NCBI GenBank assembly: GCA_030655135.1
Contig: JAURWC010000022.1
Location: forward strand, 62,001-126,000
Direction: 5' to 3'
DNA from: Hyphomicrobiaceae bacterium
Lineage (GTDB): Bacteria > Pseudomonadota > Alphaproteobacteria > Rhizobiales > Hyphomicrobiaceae
Length of the DNA: 64,000 nt
The translations under genes and the position numbers were made by a program. Shown piece by piece: positions 55,036 through 64,000 of the stretch. The notes under the pieces were generated by a model that had not been told where the DNA came from, did not search any database, and worked only from the letters and a program-made list of their open reading frames with translations. The number at the start of each line of letters is the position of its first letter. Position 1 is the first letter of the stretch.

Positions 55036-56630
55036 CGAGCCTCGGCCTGCAGAAAATCACCCGCGCCCTGATTTCGGTTTCCGACAAGCAGGGCCTCATT
55101 GAACTTGGCCAGGCGTTGGCGGCGCAGGGCGTCGAGCTGCTGTCCACCGGGGGAACGGCGGGCACGCTGAAGGGCGCGGGACTGAAGGTCATCGACGTGG
55201 CGGAGCACACCGGCTTTCCCGAGATGATGGACGGGCGGCTGAAGACGCTGCATCCCAAAGTGCACGGCGGCCTGCTGGCCGTGCGCGACAACGCCAGCCA
55301 TCAGGCGGATGCAGCGAGCCACGGCATCGCGCCGATCGACCTGCTGGTCGTGAACCTCTATCCGTTCGAGGCGACGGTTGCCGGCGGCGGCGACTGGGAT
55401 CACTGCGTGGAGAACATCGACATCGGTGGACCGGCGATGATCCGCGCGGCGGCGAAGAACCACGCGGGCGTCGCCGTCGTCGTCGACACCGGCGACTACG
55501 ACAAGCTGATCGACGAACTGAAAACGCACGGCGGGGCGACGACGCTGGGCTTCCGCAAGAGCCTGGCGGCCAAGGCGTATGCGCGCACGGCGGCGTACGA
55601 TGGCGCCATCGGCGCATGGTTCGCGGAAGCTTTGAGTGAAGACAGCCCGAAGTGGCGCACGTTCGGCGGCACGCTGTCCTCCACCCTGCGCTACGGCGAA
55701 AACCCGCATCAGAGCGCGGCGTTCTATGCATCCGGGGACCAGCGGCCCGGCGTTGCAACGGCCCAGCAGTTGCAGGGCAAGGAGCTGTCGTACAACAACT
55801 TGAACGACACGGACGCCGCCTACGAGCTGGTGGCGGAGTTCGCTGCTGCAGGCGACGCGCCTGCCGTTGCGATCATCAAGCATGCCAATCCGTGCGGTGT
55901 GGCCATCGGCAGCTCGCTGGCGGAGGCCTATGTGAAGGCGCTGCGCTGCGACCCGACGAGCGCGTTCGGCGGTATCATCGCCGTCAATCGCGAGATCGAC
56001 GCGGAGGCTGCCGAAGAGATCACGAAGATTTTTACCGAGGTGGTCATTGCGCCTTCGGCCAGCGACGCGGCACGCGCGATTTTCGCTGCGAAGAAGAACT
56101 TGCGACTGCTGGTGGCGGGAGCGCTGCCTGATCCAGAAGCCCGTGGCCTGCTGGTGCGCTCTTTAGCCGGCGGCCTGCTGATGCAATCGCGTGACAACGC
56201 GGTCGTCGACCTGGCGGCCATGAAAGTCGTTACCAAGCGGCAGCCGACCGAAGCGGAGCGTGCCGACCTGATGTTTGCCTTCAAGGTGGCGAAGCACGTG
56301 AAGTCCAATGCCATCGTCTATGCCAAGGACGGCGCGACCGTTGGCATCGGCGCGGGGCAAATGAGCCGTGTCGACAGTACGCGCATCGCCGCGTGGAAAG
56401 CGGGCGAGGCCACACGCGCGGCCGGGCTCGAGACGTTGCTGACGACAGGATCGGTCGTCGCGTCGGACGCGTTTTTCCCCTTCACAGACGGATTGATCGC
56501 AGCCGCCGAGGCCGGCGTCACGGCCGTGATCCAGCCCGGCGGCTCGATGCGCGATAAGGACGTGATCGACGAGGCTGACCGGCGCGGGCTTGCCATGGTG
56601 TTCACCGGCATGCGCCACTTCCGCCATTGA
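55032..56630 (+). CDS. purH: Bifunctional AICAR formyltransferase/IMP cyclohydrolase
   Basis: 532 residues, the standard length. An N-terminal MGS-like IMP cyclohydrolase domain ([43 protein letters not shown]) and a C-terminal AICAR transformylase with [11 protein letters not shown] (about 282) and [13 protein letters not shown]. It catalyses the last two steps of IMP synthesis. It starts with GTG inside the stop of the heparinase gene. Confidence 0.96.
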   Translation: MTSLGLQKITRALISVSDKQGLIELGQALAAQGVELLSTGGTAGTLKGAGLKVIDVAEHTGFPEMMDGRLKTLHPKVHGGLLAVRDNASHQADAASHGIAPIDLLVVNLYPFEATVAGGGDWDHCVENIDIGGPAMIRAAAKNHAGVAVVVDTGDYDKLIDELKTHGGATTLGFRKSLAAKAYARTAAYDGAIGAWFAEALSEDSPKWRTFGGTLSSTLRYGENPHQSAAFYASGDQRPGVATAQQLQGKELSYNNLNDTDAAYELVAEFAAAGDAPAVAIIKHANPCGVAIGSSLAEAYVKALRCDPTSAFGGIIAVNREIDAEAAEEITKIFTEVVIAPSASDAARAIFAAKKNLRLLVAGALPDPEARGLLVRSLAGGLLMQSRDNAVVDLAAMKVVTKRQPTEAERADLMFAFKVAKHVKSNAIVYAKDGATVGIGAGQMSRVDSTRIAAWKAGEATRAAGLETLLTTGSVVASDAFFPFTDGLIAAAEAGVTAVIQPGGSMRDKDVIDEADRRGLAMVFTGMRHFRH

Positions 56631-56636
56631 TCGCTC

Positions 56637-57143
56637 ATGGCGACGCCGAAGCCAGCGGTTCGCCTGCGCCCGGCCAAAGCCAAGGATTGGGATATGATCC
56701 GCGGCTGGCTGGCGATGCCGGATATCCAGGCGTGGTGGGGCCCGGCCACGGCGACACAGGCGGAGGTGCAGATCGCGCTAAACTCCGGTCACGCCATGTG
56801 CCGCATCATCGAGGCTGATGGCGTGGCCGCCGGATATGCGCACGCGGTGGACGCCACGCTGTGGGGCGCGGACCTGCCGCAGGATCTGGAGGCTGGGACC
56901 TGGGATCTCGACCTGTTCATCGCGCGGCGTGAGCATCGCGGCCAGGGCGTCGGCGCCGCAGCCCTCAGCCTGCTCAAGGCCGAAGTTTTCGCCTCGACAA
57001 TGGCGCTGGCGGTTTGCGTTTTCCCCTCCGTGCGCAACGAGGCGGCCGTGCGGGCCTACGAGAAAGCGGGTTTTCGCTGGAAACGCATCTGGAACGATCC
57101 GCTGATGGGCCCCAGCTGGTTCATGATCGCCGAGCGGCCGTAG
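56637..57143 (+). CDS. GNAT-family acetyltransferase (AAC(6')-like)
   Basis: 168 residues. RLRPAKAKDWDMIRGWLAMPDIQAWWG is the start seen in aminoglycoside-6'-acetyltransferase-like GNATs; the acetyl-CoA loop region is RREHRGQGVGAAALSLL. It lies 6 bp after purH and may be translated from the same mRNA. Whether it acts on antibiotics cannot be said; housekeeping or self-resistance roles are equally possible. Confidence 0.8.
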   Translation: MATPKPAVRLRPAKAKDWDMIRGWLAMPDIQAWWGPATATQAEVQIALNSGHAMCRIIEADGVAAGYAHAVDATLWGADLPQDLEAGTWDLDLFIARREHRGQGVGAAALSLLKAEVFASTMALAVCVFPSVRNEAAVRAYEKAGFRWKRIWNDPLMGPSWFMIAERP

Positions 57144-57284
57144 CCGACAAGCTGACCAGCCGAACTATTCACCATGCCGCCCGCAAATCTGCTGTGCGCG
57201 AATGGCGCTGGAATATCCTTGCGCTAGGACCCCGCAGACCATACCTGTTTGGCTCCTTTCAGAGTTAGCTAAGGTGACACTGCC

Positions 57285-57905
57285 ATGGCTTGGTTTCAGA
57301 CCCAGATCCGCCGCTTCGCCGCCCTCGCGGTGGTGCTCGTCGCGTTGCCGCTCGCGGGCTGCGGCGTCAACAACATCCCAACGTATGAGAACGACGCCAA
57401 GGCAAAGTGGTCGGAGGTGCTGAGCCAGTACAAGCGGCGCACCGACCTGATCCCCAACCTCGTCGAAACCGTGAAGGGCTTTGCCGAACAGGAAAAGAGC
57501 GTGCTGACGGAAGTGATCGAGGCTCGCGCCAAGGCCACGCAGGTGCAGGCGAACATTCCCTCCGACATTCTCACGAACCCGGAAGCGATGAAGGGCATCA
57601 CGGACGCGCAGAACCAGCTTGGCGGCGCGCTCGGCCGGCTGCTGGTGACGATGGAACGCTACCCGGACATCAAGTCGGGGCAGAACTTCTTGGCGCTGCA
57701 GTCGCAGCTCGAAGGTACGGAGAACCGCATCTCGGTGGCGCGCCGCGACTACATCGAGTCTGTGCGTGTCTATAACACCGAGCTGACGACGATTCCCGGC
57801 CGCTGGTGGGCAACGTTCATGTACCCCTCCAACAAGCAGATGGCGACATTCGACATTCCGGCGGAAGAGCAGACGACGCCGAAGGTCGACTTCAACAAGA
57901 AGTAA
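57285..57905 (+). CDS. LemA family lipoprotein
   Basis: 206 residues. A lipoprotein signal with LAGC (Cys26) is followed by the LemA coiled coil (KRRTDLIPNLVETVKGFAEQEK, RLLVTMERYPDIKS). It sits before two TPM-domain genes, a neighbourhood seen repeatedly in bacteria. Function of LemA is poorly defined. A GC-rich hairpin (57915-57940) follows. Confidence 0.87.
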   Translation: MAWFQTQIRRFAALAVVLVALPLAGCGVNNIPTYENDAKAKWSEVLSQYKRRTDLIPNLVETVKGFAEQEKSVLTEVIEARAKATQVQANIPSDILTNPEAMKGITDAQNQLGGALGRLLVTMERYPDIKSGQNFLALQSQLEGTENRISVARRDYIESVRVYNTELTTIPGRWWATFMYPSNKQMATFDIPAEEQTTPKVDFNKK

Positions 57906-57914
57906 TCGCGACAC

Positions 57915-57940
57915 GCGCCCGCCTCAGTTGCGGCGGGCGC
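57915..57940 (+). terminator. Terminator-like hairpin after lemA
   Basis: Arms GCGCCCGCC and GGCGGGCGC (9 bp, perfect) around an 8-nt loop, then TTCGTCT. It could attenuate transcription into the TPM genes. Confidence 0.65.
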
Positions 57941-58056
57941 TTCGTCTAAGCACGCCATTGCTTAGAGATGATTCAGTTTCCGACACGAGCGCCATCGCTC
58001 GCGCCTCAAACGATCAGCTCTAGCTCGACGCCTCGAAGCAGCCGTGCGGGTTTGCC

Positions 58057-58887
58057 GTGGTTCAGCGCATCATTCGTCATACGATACCAACCGTCGCATT
58101 CGGCTTGATGCTGATGGCGTGCCTGCTGCTGGCCGGTGGCGCCGCGTTTACGGCCCCGACTTTTCCAGAGCTGACGGGCCGCATCGTCGACAACGCGAAT
58201 TTGCTGAATGCCGATGATCGCGCGGCGATCGAAGCCGAACTCAAGGCGATCGAGGACAAGTCGACGGACCAGGTCGTCGTCGTCACGCTGCCGGACCTGG
58301 GCGGGTACGCGATCGACGACTACGGCTATCAGCTGGGCCGCAAGTGGGGCATCGGCCAGAAGGGCAAGGACAACGGCGTCCTGCTGATCGTTGCGCCGAA
58401 AGACCGCAAAGTTCGCATCGAAACCGGACGCGGCCTGGAAGCGCATCTGACCGACGCGATGAGCCGCATCATCATCGAGAACGCCATCCTGCCGAAATTC
58501 CGGCGCGGCGATTTCTCCGGCGGAATCCGCGATGGCGTGCGCGACATCAAGGCGACGATCGAGGGCGACGCAGAGGGCGTAAAGGAGCGCGCGCGGGGGC
58601 GCGTCGGCGAGCACCAGGAAGCCGACTATACGGCGCTGATCATGATGGCGATCTGGATCGCGATCATCCTCTACGTCTTCTATCAGCAGCGGAAGTACGC
58701 GCAGCAGTTCCCGCAGTCGGCCAACGCCAGCCGGCGTGCGCGGCGCGCCGGCCGGGGCGGCCCTATCATCGTCATTCCGGGCGGGTCGAGCGACTGGGGT
58801 GGTGGCTGGTCCGGCGGGGGAGGCGGCGGTTGGGGCGGCGGAGGCGGCGGCGACTTCGGCGGAGGCGGCGCCTCCGGAGACTGGTGA
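58057..58887 (+). CDS. TPM-domain membrane protein (YgcG-like)
   Basis: 276 residues: a hydrophobic signal/anchor, a TPM (YgcG/Psb32) domain (FPELTGRIVDNANLLNADDRAAIEAEL...NGVLLIVAPKDRKVRIETGRGLE), a membrane helix at about 190-208, and a Gly/Trp-rich tail from about 235 to the end (SSDWGGGWSGGGG pattern). The tail is cytoplasmic or periplasmic depending on topology. Function unknown; the LemA-TPM-TPM order is conserved widely. Confidence 0.83.
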   Translation: MVQRIIRHTIPTVAFGLMLMACLLLAGGAAFTAPTFPELTGRIVDNANLLNADDRAAIEAELKAIEDKSTDQVVVVTLPDLGGYAIDDYGYQLGRKWGIGQKGKDNGVLLIVAPKDRKVRIETGRGLEAHLTDAMSRIIIENAILPKFRRGDFSGGIRDGVRDIKATIEGDAEGVKERARGRVGEHQEADYTALIMMAIWIAIILYVFYQQRKYAQQFPQSANASRRARRAGRGGPIIVIPGGSSDWGGGWSGGGGGGWGGGGGGDFGGGGASGDW

Positions 58888-58972
58888 CATGCGGTTATTG
58901 ATGGTGTTGCGCCAGATCGGCAAGAGGCAGAAACAGAGACAGCGGCTAAGGGACATGAAGGAACGGACATCC

Positions 58973-59590
58973 ATGGCGCTGTTCTCGGACGCCGATAAAC
59001 TTCGCATATCGGAAGCGATCGCTGCGACGGAGAGCAAGACGTCGGGCGAGATCGTCGCCGTCGTGACCGCAGCCTCGGAGAGCTATTTCTACGTACCCTT
59101 CATGTGGGCGGCGATCATCGCCCTGCTGGTGCCGTGGCCGCTGATTTACCTCACGTGGTGGCCCATGCACGCGACGTATTTCGCGCAGCTGGCGACGTTT
59201 CTCATCCTGGTGCTGATGCTGATGCCGCGCAGCGTTCGCGTTGGCCTGGTGCCGCGCTCGATCAAGCGATCGCATGCGCACCGGCGGGCGGTGGAGCAGT
59301 TCCTATCGCAATCGCTGCACACGACGGCCGGGCGTACCGGCGTGCTGATTTTCGTTTCCGTTGCCGAGCGCTACGCAGAGGTGCTGGCCGACAGCGGCAT
59401 CAACGCGAAAGTGCCTGCGGGAACCTGGCAAAGCATCGTTGATCATCTGACGAAAGATCTGGCCGACGGCCGCGCCGTGGACGGCTTCGTGCATGCCATC
59501 GAGATGGCAGGAACGCACCTGGCGCAGCATTTCCCACCCGGCAGCGGCGATCCAAATGAACTGCCGGATCACCTGATCGTGCTGGATTGA
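58973..59590 (+). CDS. Second TPM-domain membrane protein
   Basis: 205 residues from the ATG at 58973 (AAGGAA site 9 bases upstream); ATGs at 58955 and 58889 are in frame, the latter with a very basic leader. A TPM-like start (DADKLRISEAIAATESKTSGEIVAVV) is interrupted by two membrane helices (about 40-62 and 70-87), then SLHTTAGRTGVLIFVSVAERYAEVLAD and a His-rich end. It forms a unit with the YgcG-like gene. Confidence 0.78.
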   Translation: MALFSDADKLRISEAIAATESKTSGEIVAVVTAASESYFYVPFMWAAIIALLVPWPLIYLTWWPMHATYFAQLATFLILVLMLMPRSVRVGLVPRSIKRSHAHRRAVEQFLSQSLHTTAGRTGVLIFVSVAERYAEVLADSGINAKVPAGTWQSIVDHLTKDLADGRAVDGFVHAIEMAGTHLAQHFPPGSGDPNELPDHLIVLD

Positions 59591-59611
59591 AGATTATAGG
59601 GTCAAATTATA

Positions 59612-59680
59612 GGGTCAGACCTCGGTCTGACCCTTGGCGGCCCGTCCCGTTATTTTGGGGGTCAGACCAAGGTCTGCCCC
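59612..59680. repeat. Paired REP-like palindromes (copies 3 and 4)
   Basis: Copy 3 (59612-59633) has perfect arms GGGTCAGACC and GGTCTGACCC with a TC spacer; copy 4 (59657-59680) has arms GGGGTCAGACC and GGTCTGCCCC with AA. Both share the core of the 49993-50074 pair. ATTATAGGGTCA is also directly repeated just upstream (59594 and 59608). Located between the TPM gene and gpsA. Confidence 0.7.
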
Positions 59681-59746
59681 CATTGCGTATCATTCCGCCC
59701 GACGGCGCCGCGTGCTAGAGATCCGCATCGGCAAACGGGGTTCAGC

Positions 59747-60742
59747 ATGAAGATCGACAGCGTCGGCGTGGTGGGTGGCGGCGCGTGGGGCACGGCGCTG
59801 GCCCAGACACTGCGGCTTGCCGGACGCGACGTGACCCTGTGGGCGCGTGAAGCCGATACGGTCGAAGATATCAACCAGCGCCACGTCAACCGCGTGTACT
59901 TGCCCGGTTTGGGGCTCGATCCGGAATTGCGGGCCACGACGAACCTGCGCGACGTTGCCGGCAGCGACGTGATCCTGCTGGTCGCGCCCGCCCAGCACGT
60001 CCGCAGCGTCTGCGCCGAGCTGCAGCCGCACCTGCGCCAGGACCAACTGGTGGTGATGTGCGCCAAGGGCATCGAGCAGGCGACCGGCAAGCTGATGGGC
60101 GAAGTGCTGGCGGAGGCCCTGCCGGACGCGCTGCAGGGCGTGCTCTCCGGCCCGAGCTTTGCCGCCGACGTGGCGCGCGGCCTGCCGACGGCACTGACGA
60201 TTGCCTGCCGCAACGAAGATGCCGGCCGCTTGCTGGCGGAACGGCTGGGCTACCGGCAGCTGCGGCTTTACTGGACGAACGACATCGTCGGCGTGGAACT
60301 TGGCGGCGCGTTGAAGAACGTGCTGGCCATTGCCGCCGGCATCGTCGACGGCAAGGGCCTTGGCGCGAGCGCGCATGCCGCGCTGGTGGCGCGAGGCTTT
60401 GCCGAGATGCGGCGGTTTGGCGAAGCGTTCGGCAGCCGCCCGGAAACGCTATTGGGGCTCTCCGGACTTGGAGACCTTATTCTCACGTGCGGCAGCCCGC
60501 AGTCGCGAAACATGTCGCTGGGGCGCGCGCTCGGCGAGGGGCGGTCGCTGGCAGACATTCTGGGTGGACGCGTTGCGGTGACGGAAGGCGTCTATACGGC
60601 TGCCGCCGTGGTGCGGCTGGCGCGGGAGCGCGGCATCGAGATGCCGATTGCGGAGGCGGTGACGGCCATTCTTGACGCGCGCGTCAGCGTCGACGATGCG
60701 ATCGCCGGGCTGATGCAGCGGCCATTCAAGGCCGAAGACTGA
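59747..60742 (+). CDS. gpsA: NAD(P)-dependent glycerol-3-phosphate dehydrogenase
   Basis: 331 residues. The dinucleotide motif GGGAWGTALAQ lies at residues 10-20; SGPSFAADVARGLPTALT and GVELGGALKNVLAIAAGIVDG hold the catalytic Lys and substrate loop. It makes sn-glycerol-3-phosphate for phospholipids. Preceded by the REP-like elements; followed by a 246-bp leader of the Calvin-cycle genes. Confidence 0.95.
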   Translation: MKIDSVGVVGGGAWGTALAQTLRLAGRDVTLWAREADTVEDINQRHVNRVYLPGLGLDPELRATTNLRDVAGSDVILLVAPAQHVRSVCAELQPHLRQDQLVVMCAKGIEQATGKLMGEVLAEALPDALQGVLSGPSFAADVARGLPTALTIACRNEDAGRLLAERLGYRQLRLYWTNDIVGVELGGALKNVLAIAAGIVDGKGLGASAHAALVARGFAEMRRFGEAFGSRPETLLGLSGLGDLILTCGSPQSRNMSLGRALGEGRSLADILGGRVAVTEGVYTAAAVVRLARERGIEMPIAEAVTAILDARVSVDDAIAGLMQRPFKAED

Positions 60743-60988
60743 TTTATGCCGTCTGCCGGGGCCTTTACGTTAACTGCGTCGCAAGGATCGGCCTTGATCG
60801 CAGGGCGCTCAGCCCACACCATCGGTGAGAATTGCTGCACTGCGCCGTAAGAAGGTTGTTGCGCTTCTGTGGCGTCCAGGCATGGAATGGTAAAAATCCG
60901 GCGATGCGGCCGGCAAATCGGCTTGCCCAATAGGGGTTTGCCAGAGAAGCGCGGCCAAAGCGCTGATAGAGGGAGACACACGCGGCCG

Positions 60989-62038
60989 ATGTCGAACGCC
61001 ATCGATCTGCAAAGTTATCTTGATCGCTGGGCGTCACAGGAGCCGGCGCGCGCCGACGTAGCGGCCGTCATTGCTTGCATGGCGAAGGCCGGCAGCGAGA
61101 TCGCGCGCGTGGTTGGCATGGGCGCGCTTGCGGGTCCCCTCGGCCAGCCGACCGGCAAGAAGAACGGCGTGCATGTTCAAAAAGAGATCGACCTCATTTC
61201 CAACGGGCTGGTGCTGTCGGCATTGAAGAACGCACCTATCGCTGCCGTCGCATCCGAAGAGCTGGAAACGTCGGTCACGTTCGACCGGTCGGCATCGCTG
61301 ATCGTGGCTGTCGATCCAATGGACGGGTCGGCCAACATCGACACCAACGCTTCGGTTGGCACCATCTTTTCCATTCTGCCGTCGGCGCCGGAGAAGGCCA
61401 ACGGCACCGACTGTCCACGCTTCCTGCAGCCCGGCGTCAATCAGTTGGCCGCCGGCATGTTCATCTACGGCCCGCAGACGCTGTTTGCGCTGACCCTCGG
61501 CAATGGCACGGACATTTTCACCTACGACTGGGAGCACCGGAAGTTCGGGCTGTCGCATCCCGGCGTGACGATCCCGCCGCGCACACGCGAGTACGCCATC
61601 AATGCCTCGAACCACCGGCACTGGGATGAGCCGATCCGAACCTACGTGGACGATTGCCTGACTGGGGTCGACGGGCCACGCCGCGAAGACTTCAACATGC
61701 GCTGGATCGGCTCGCCGGTGGCCGAGGTCTACCGCATCTTCTCGCGCGGCGGCATTTACCTCTATCCCGGCGACAAGCGGCCCGGCTTCCAGAACGGCCG
61801 CATGCGATTGTTGTATGAGGCCAACCCGATCGCTTTCCTCATCGAACAGGCCGGGGGCAGCGCTTCGACGGGCATGGAGCGTATTCTTAATCTTATTCCG
61901 GAAAGCTTGCATCAGCGCGTCCCGCTCGTTGTTGGATCGCGGCTGGAGGTCGACTACGTTGTGCGTCTCCACCACGCTCCGCACGCGGACGGCGAGCGCT
62001 CGCCGCTGTTCAGCCGGCGTGGCCTATTCCGGAATTGA
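60989..62038 (+). CDS. fbp: Class I fructose-1,6-bisphosphatase
   Basis: 349 residues from MSNAIDLQSYLDRWA (60989); a longer frame from 60869 reads into leader. Glu90-Glu91 and DPMDGSANID (109-118) are the metal-binding motifs. In this place, before phosphoribulokinase, it is the cbbF-type enzyme of the Calvin cycle, which also uses sedoheptulose bisphosphate in many autotrophs; it may serve gluconeogenesis as well. Confidence 0.93.
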   Translation: MSNAIDLQSYLDRWASQEPARADVAAVIACMAKAGSEIARVVGMGALAGPLGQPTGKKNGVHVQKEIDLISNGLVLSALKNAPIAAVASEELETSVTFDRSASLIVAVDPMDGSANIDTNASVGTIFSILPSAPEKANGTDCPRFLQPGVNQLAAGMFIYGPQTLFALTLGNGTDIFTYDWEHRKFGLSHPGVTIPPRTREYAINASNHRHWDEPIRTYVDDCLTGVDGPRREDFNMRWIGSPVAEVYRIFSRGGIYLYPGDKRPGFQNGRMRLLYEANPIAFLIEQAGGSASTGMERILNLIPESLHQRVPLVVGSRLEVDYVVRLHHAPHADGERSPLFSRRGLFRN

Positions 62039-62052
62039 GTACCTAGCAATCG

Positions 62053-62931
62053 ATGTCAGCCAAGCACCCCATCATCTGCTGCACGGGATCGTCCGGAGCG
62101 GGCACGACGAGCGTCCGGCGCACGTTCGAGCAGATCTTCCGCCGTGAGAAAATCAACGCCGCCTACATCGAGGGGGACGCCTTCCATCGCTACAGCCGCG
62201 AGGAAATGAAGGCGAAGATGGCGGACGCCGAAGAGGTGCACAACACCGCGTTCAGCCACTTCGGCGAGGAGGCCAACCTGCTGGCGGAGCTGGAGGGCGT
62301 GTTTCGCACCTACGGCGACATCGGCACTGGCAAGACGCGCCATTACGTGCACGACGCGGAAGAGGCGCTGCAGTACAAGGCGCCGTCGGGCACGTTCACC
62401 GAGTGGGAAGAGATTCCCTACGGTACGGACCTACTGTTCTACGAGGGCCTGCATGGCGCGGCCGTGACCAAGAACGTCAACCTGTCACGCCACGCGGATT
62501 TGAAGATCGGCGTCGTGCCCGTGCTGAACCTGGAGTGGATCCAGAAGATCCATCGCGACAAGGAAGATCGCGGCTATTCCGATGAAGCCGTGATGGAGAC
62601 CATCCTGCGGCGCATGCCGGACTACGTGCACTACATCATTCCGCAGTTCACGCAGACGGACATCAACTTCCAACGCATCCCGACGGTGGATACCTCGAAC
62701 CCGTTCATTGCGCGCTCGATCCCGACGCCGGACGAATCCATGGTGGTGATCCGCTTCCGCAGCCCCCGCGGCATCGATTTTTCGTATCTGCTGTCGATGA
62801 TCCACGACAGTTTCATGTCGCGCGCCAACTCGATCGTGATTCCGGGCGGCAAGCTCGACATCGCGATGCAGCTGATCCTGACACCGATGATCCTGCAGCT
62901 CATGGAACGCAAGCGGCGAACGTTTTTCTGA
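62053..62931 (+). CDS. cbbP: Phosphoribulokinase
   Basis: 292 residues, the typical proteobacterial form. Walker A is [10 protein letters not shown] (residues 11-20); [14 protein letters not shown] and [15 protein letters not shown] are active-site segments. It makes ribulose-1,5-bisphosphate from ribulose-5-phosphate and ATP. It follows fbp by 14 bp. No rubisco gene is in the window. Confidence 0.95.
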   Translation: MSAKHPIICCTGSSGAGTTSVRRTFEQIFRREKINAAYIEGDAFHRYSREEMKAKMADAEEVHNTAFSHFGEEANLLAELEGVFRTYGDIGTGKTRHYVHDAEEALQYKAPSGTFTEWEEIPYGTDLLFYEGLHGAAVTKNVNLSRHADLKIGVVPVLNLEWIQKIHRDKEDRGYSDEAVMETILRRMPDYVHYIIPQFTQTDINFQRIPTVDTSNPFIARSIPTPDESMVVIRFRSPRGIDFSYLLSMIHDSFMSRANSIVIPGGKLDIAMQLILTPMILQLMERKRRTFF

Positions 62932-63010
62932 CCTGAAACTGAGCCGATCTTGCCGTGAAAGAACGGACTTGCCTGATGACGCCCCCGGCCAGTTCTGGTA
63001 CCAGAGCAGC

Positions 63011-63700
63011 ATGACGAGACCGATGATCATTGCGCCCTCGATCCTGTCCGCCGACTTTGCGCGGCTGGGTGAGGAAGTGCGTACCGTCGATGCCGCGGGC
63101 GCGGACTGGATCCATCTCGACGTGATGGACGGGCATTTCGTGCCGAACATCACGTACGGGCCGCCGGTGATCAAGGCGATCCGGGGGGCTTCAAAGAAGG
63201 TGTTCGACTGCCACTTGATGATTGCGCCGGTCGATCCCTACCTCGCAGCGTTCGCGGACGCGGGCGCCGATATCATTACCGTGCATGCCGAGGCGGGGCC
63301 GCATCTCGACCGCTCGCTGCAGGCAATCCGCGCGCTCGGCAAGAAGGCGGGTGTTTCGCTCAATCCAGGCACGCCCGCCAGCGCGATCGAATACGTGCTC
63401 GACCGGCTCGACCTCGTTCTGCTGATGACGGTAAACCCGGGCTTCGGCGGACAAGCGTTCATCTCGTCGGTGGTCGACAAGGTGGCGCAGGTGAAGGCGA
63501 TGATCGGCAACCGGCCGATCGACATCGAGATCGACGGCGGCATCACGCCGGAGACGGCGCCGCTGGTTTGTGCCGCAGGTGCCAACGTGCTCGTGGCGGG
63601 CTCGGCGGTGTTCAAGGGCGGTACGCGCGAGAGCTACGCGGCCAACATCTCGGCGATCCGCGCCGCGGCGGAACAGGCACGCGGCCGCGCCGCCGCGTGA
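63011..63700 (+). CDS. rpe: Ribulose-phosphate 3-epimerase
   Basis: 229 residues from [19 protein letters not shown]. The metal-site motifs [17 protein letters not shown], and the phosphate-loop VNPGFGGQ plus DGGITPE are present. It interconverts ribulose- and xylulose-5-phosphate. 79 bp after cbbP, and overlapped by the GTG of hrpB (GTGA). Confidence 0.95.
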   Translation: MTRPMIIAPSILSADFARLGEEVRTVDAAGADWIHLDVMDGHFVPNITYGPPVIKAIRGASKKVFDCHLMIAPVDPYLAAFADAGADIITVHAEAGPHLDRSLQAIRALGKKAGVSLNPGTPASAIEYVLDRLDLVLLMTVNPGFGGQAFISSVVDKVAQVKAMIGNRPIDIEIDGGITPETAPLVCAAGANVLVAGSAVFKGGTRESYAANISAIRAAAEQARGRAAA

Positions 63701-64000
63701 GCGTTCGCGCCAATCAGTTCGATGTGGCCTTCGATAGTCCGCTTCCGATCGACAATGTTCTCGACACGCTGAAGACGGCGCTGGCGGCCACGCCAGCTGC
63801 GGTGCTGGTCGCGCCGCCCGGTGCCGGCAAGACGACGCGTGTGCCTCTCGCGCTGCTGGGAGAGGCCTGGCTCGGCGCCAACAAAATCCTGATACTCGAG
63901 CCGAGGCGGCTCGCCGCGCGCGGTGCGGCCGAGCGCATGGCCAAGACGCTGGGCGAGCGCGTCGGTGATACGGTCGGCCTGCGCGCGCGATTGGTGTCGA
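63697..64000 (+). CDS. hrpB: ATP-dependent helicase HrpB, 3' partial
   Basis: Starts with GTG overlapping the rpe stop (GTGA); 101 codons are visible before the window ends. [18 protein letters not shown] is the Walker A region (motif I) and [17 protein letters not shown] motif Ia of DExH helicases, in the order and spacing of HrpB. The remainder lies outside the window. Confidence 0.88.
   Translation, partial: MSVRANQFDVAFDSPLPIDNVLDTLKTALAATPAAVLVAPPGAGKTTRVPLALLGEAWLGANKILILEPRRLAARGAAERMAKTLGERVGDTVGLRARLVS

Noticed and set aside
54438-55883. 481-codon open frame on the minus strand
   Set aside because: Antisense to the heparinase tail and purH; its Ala/Ser-rich repeats are the mirror of the low-complexity tail.
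1-64000. CRISPR arrays, tRNA or rRNA genes, integrases, transposases
   Set aside because: Searched by eye for direct repeats with regular spacers, cloverleaf-like GTTC arms and mobile-element motifs; none was convincing. The only repeats found are the REP-like and Rhizobiales-type palindromes listed.

Overview
The window is a gene-dense, GC-rich chromosomal segment with no rRNA, tRNA, prophage, insertion sequence or CRISPR array that I can support. The gene content points to an alphaproteobacterium of the Hyphomicrobiales (Rhizobiales). Evidence is the DUF992 and DUF1674 proteins, an extensin-like M15-type protein, an HU protein with a Lys/Ala-rich arm, a heparinase-purH pair, a Rhizobiales-type intergenic palindrome (about 28221-28250), and several promoters that fit the alphaproteobacterial general-stress sigma factor EcfG. 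The genus cannot be fixed from sequence alone; a Hyphomicrobium-like relative is a guess.

Region 1 (1-8275) looks like an organosulfur acquisition locus. It holds a branched-chain-amino-acid-type (HAAT) ABC transporter (permease, binding protein, LivF-like ATPase), an SfnB-type flavin oxidoreductase, the alkanesulfonate monooxygenase SsuD, an overlapping FAD/NAD(P)-binding protein and a CysB-type regulator. Region 2 (8441-19414) contains redox enzymes (a PNPOx-like stress protein, an aldo/keto reductase, an Old Yellow Enzyme) and then a minus-strand block: small orphan proteins, an amylo-alpha-1,6-glucosidase, a GT4 glycosyltransferase, an ABC exporter, an MFS transporter and a PRC-barrel protein. 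Region 3 (19592-30479) has an RND efflux pair, a DUF808 membrane protein, a glutathione peroxidase, a TetR gene divergent from a tiny secreted protein, and a LysR-controlled quinone/electrophile detoxification operon (wrbA, VOC dioxygenase, esterase, flavin reductase).

Region 4 (30539-37066) mixes stress and envelope genes: a DUF883-type membrane-anchored protein, a GlcG/HbpS-type protein, two very small hypothetical genes, a PPC-domain secreted protein, a Tat-exported dienelactone hydrolase, and a two-gene unit of a coiled-coil membrane protein plus a ClpP-like membrane-anchored protein of unknown role. Region 5 (37407-44897) carries a stand-alone carbamoyltransferase, a Tat-exported aldo/keto reductase next to an ADP/ATP-translocase-like carrier, the agmatine-to-putrescine genes aguA-aguB, a single-domain response regulator and an alpha/beta hydrolase. 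Region 6 (45318-50289) is nucleoid and envelope maintenance: HU, a CHAP-like secreted protein, an MltB-type lytic transglycosylase, an extensin-like protein and DUF1674.

Region 7 (50373-64000) is mostly housekeeping: htpX, rsmB, a heparinase-like protein with an acidic/Ala-rich tail that overlaps purH, LemA with two TPM-domain proteins, gpsA, then the Calvin-cycle genes for fructose bisphosphatase, phosphoribulokinase and ribulose-phosphate 3-epimerase, and the start of hrpB.

The strongest non-gene signals are GGAAC-N16/17-(C/G)GTT promoters in front of several stress-type genes, paired REP-like palindromes at 49993-50074 and 59612-59680, and a perfect 30-nt palindrome inside the sulfur transporter operon. 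The least explained gene pair is the membrane protein/ClpP-like unit at 33670-35840.
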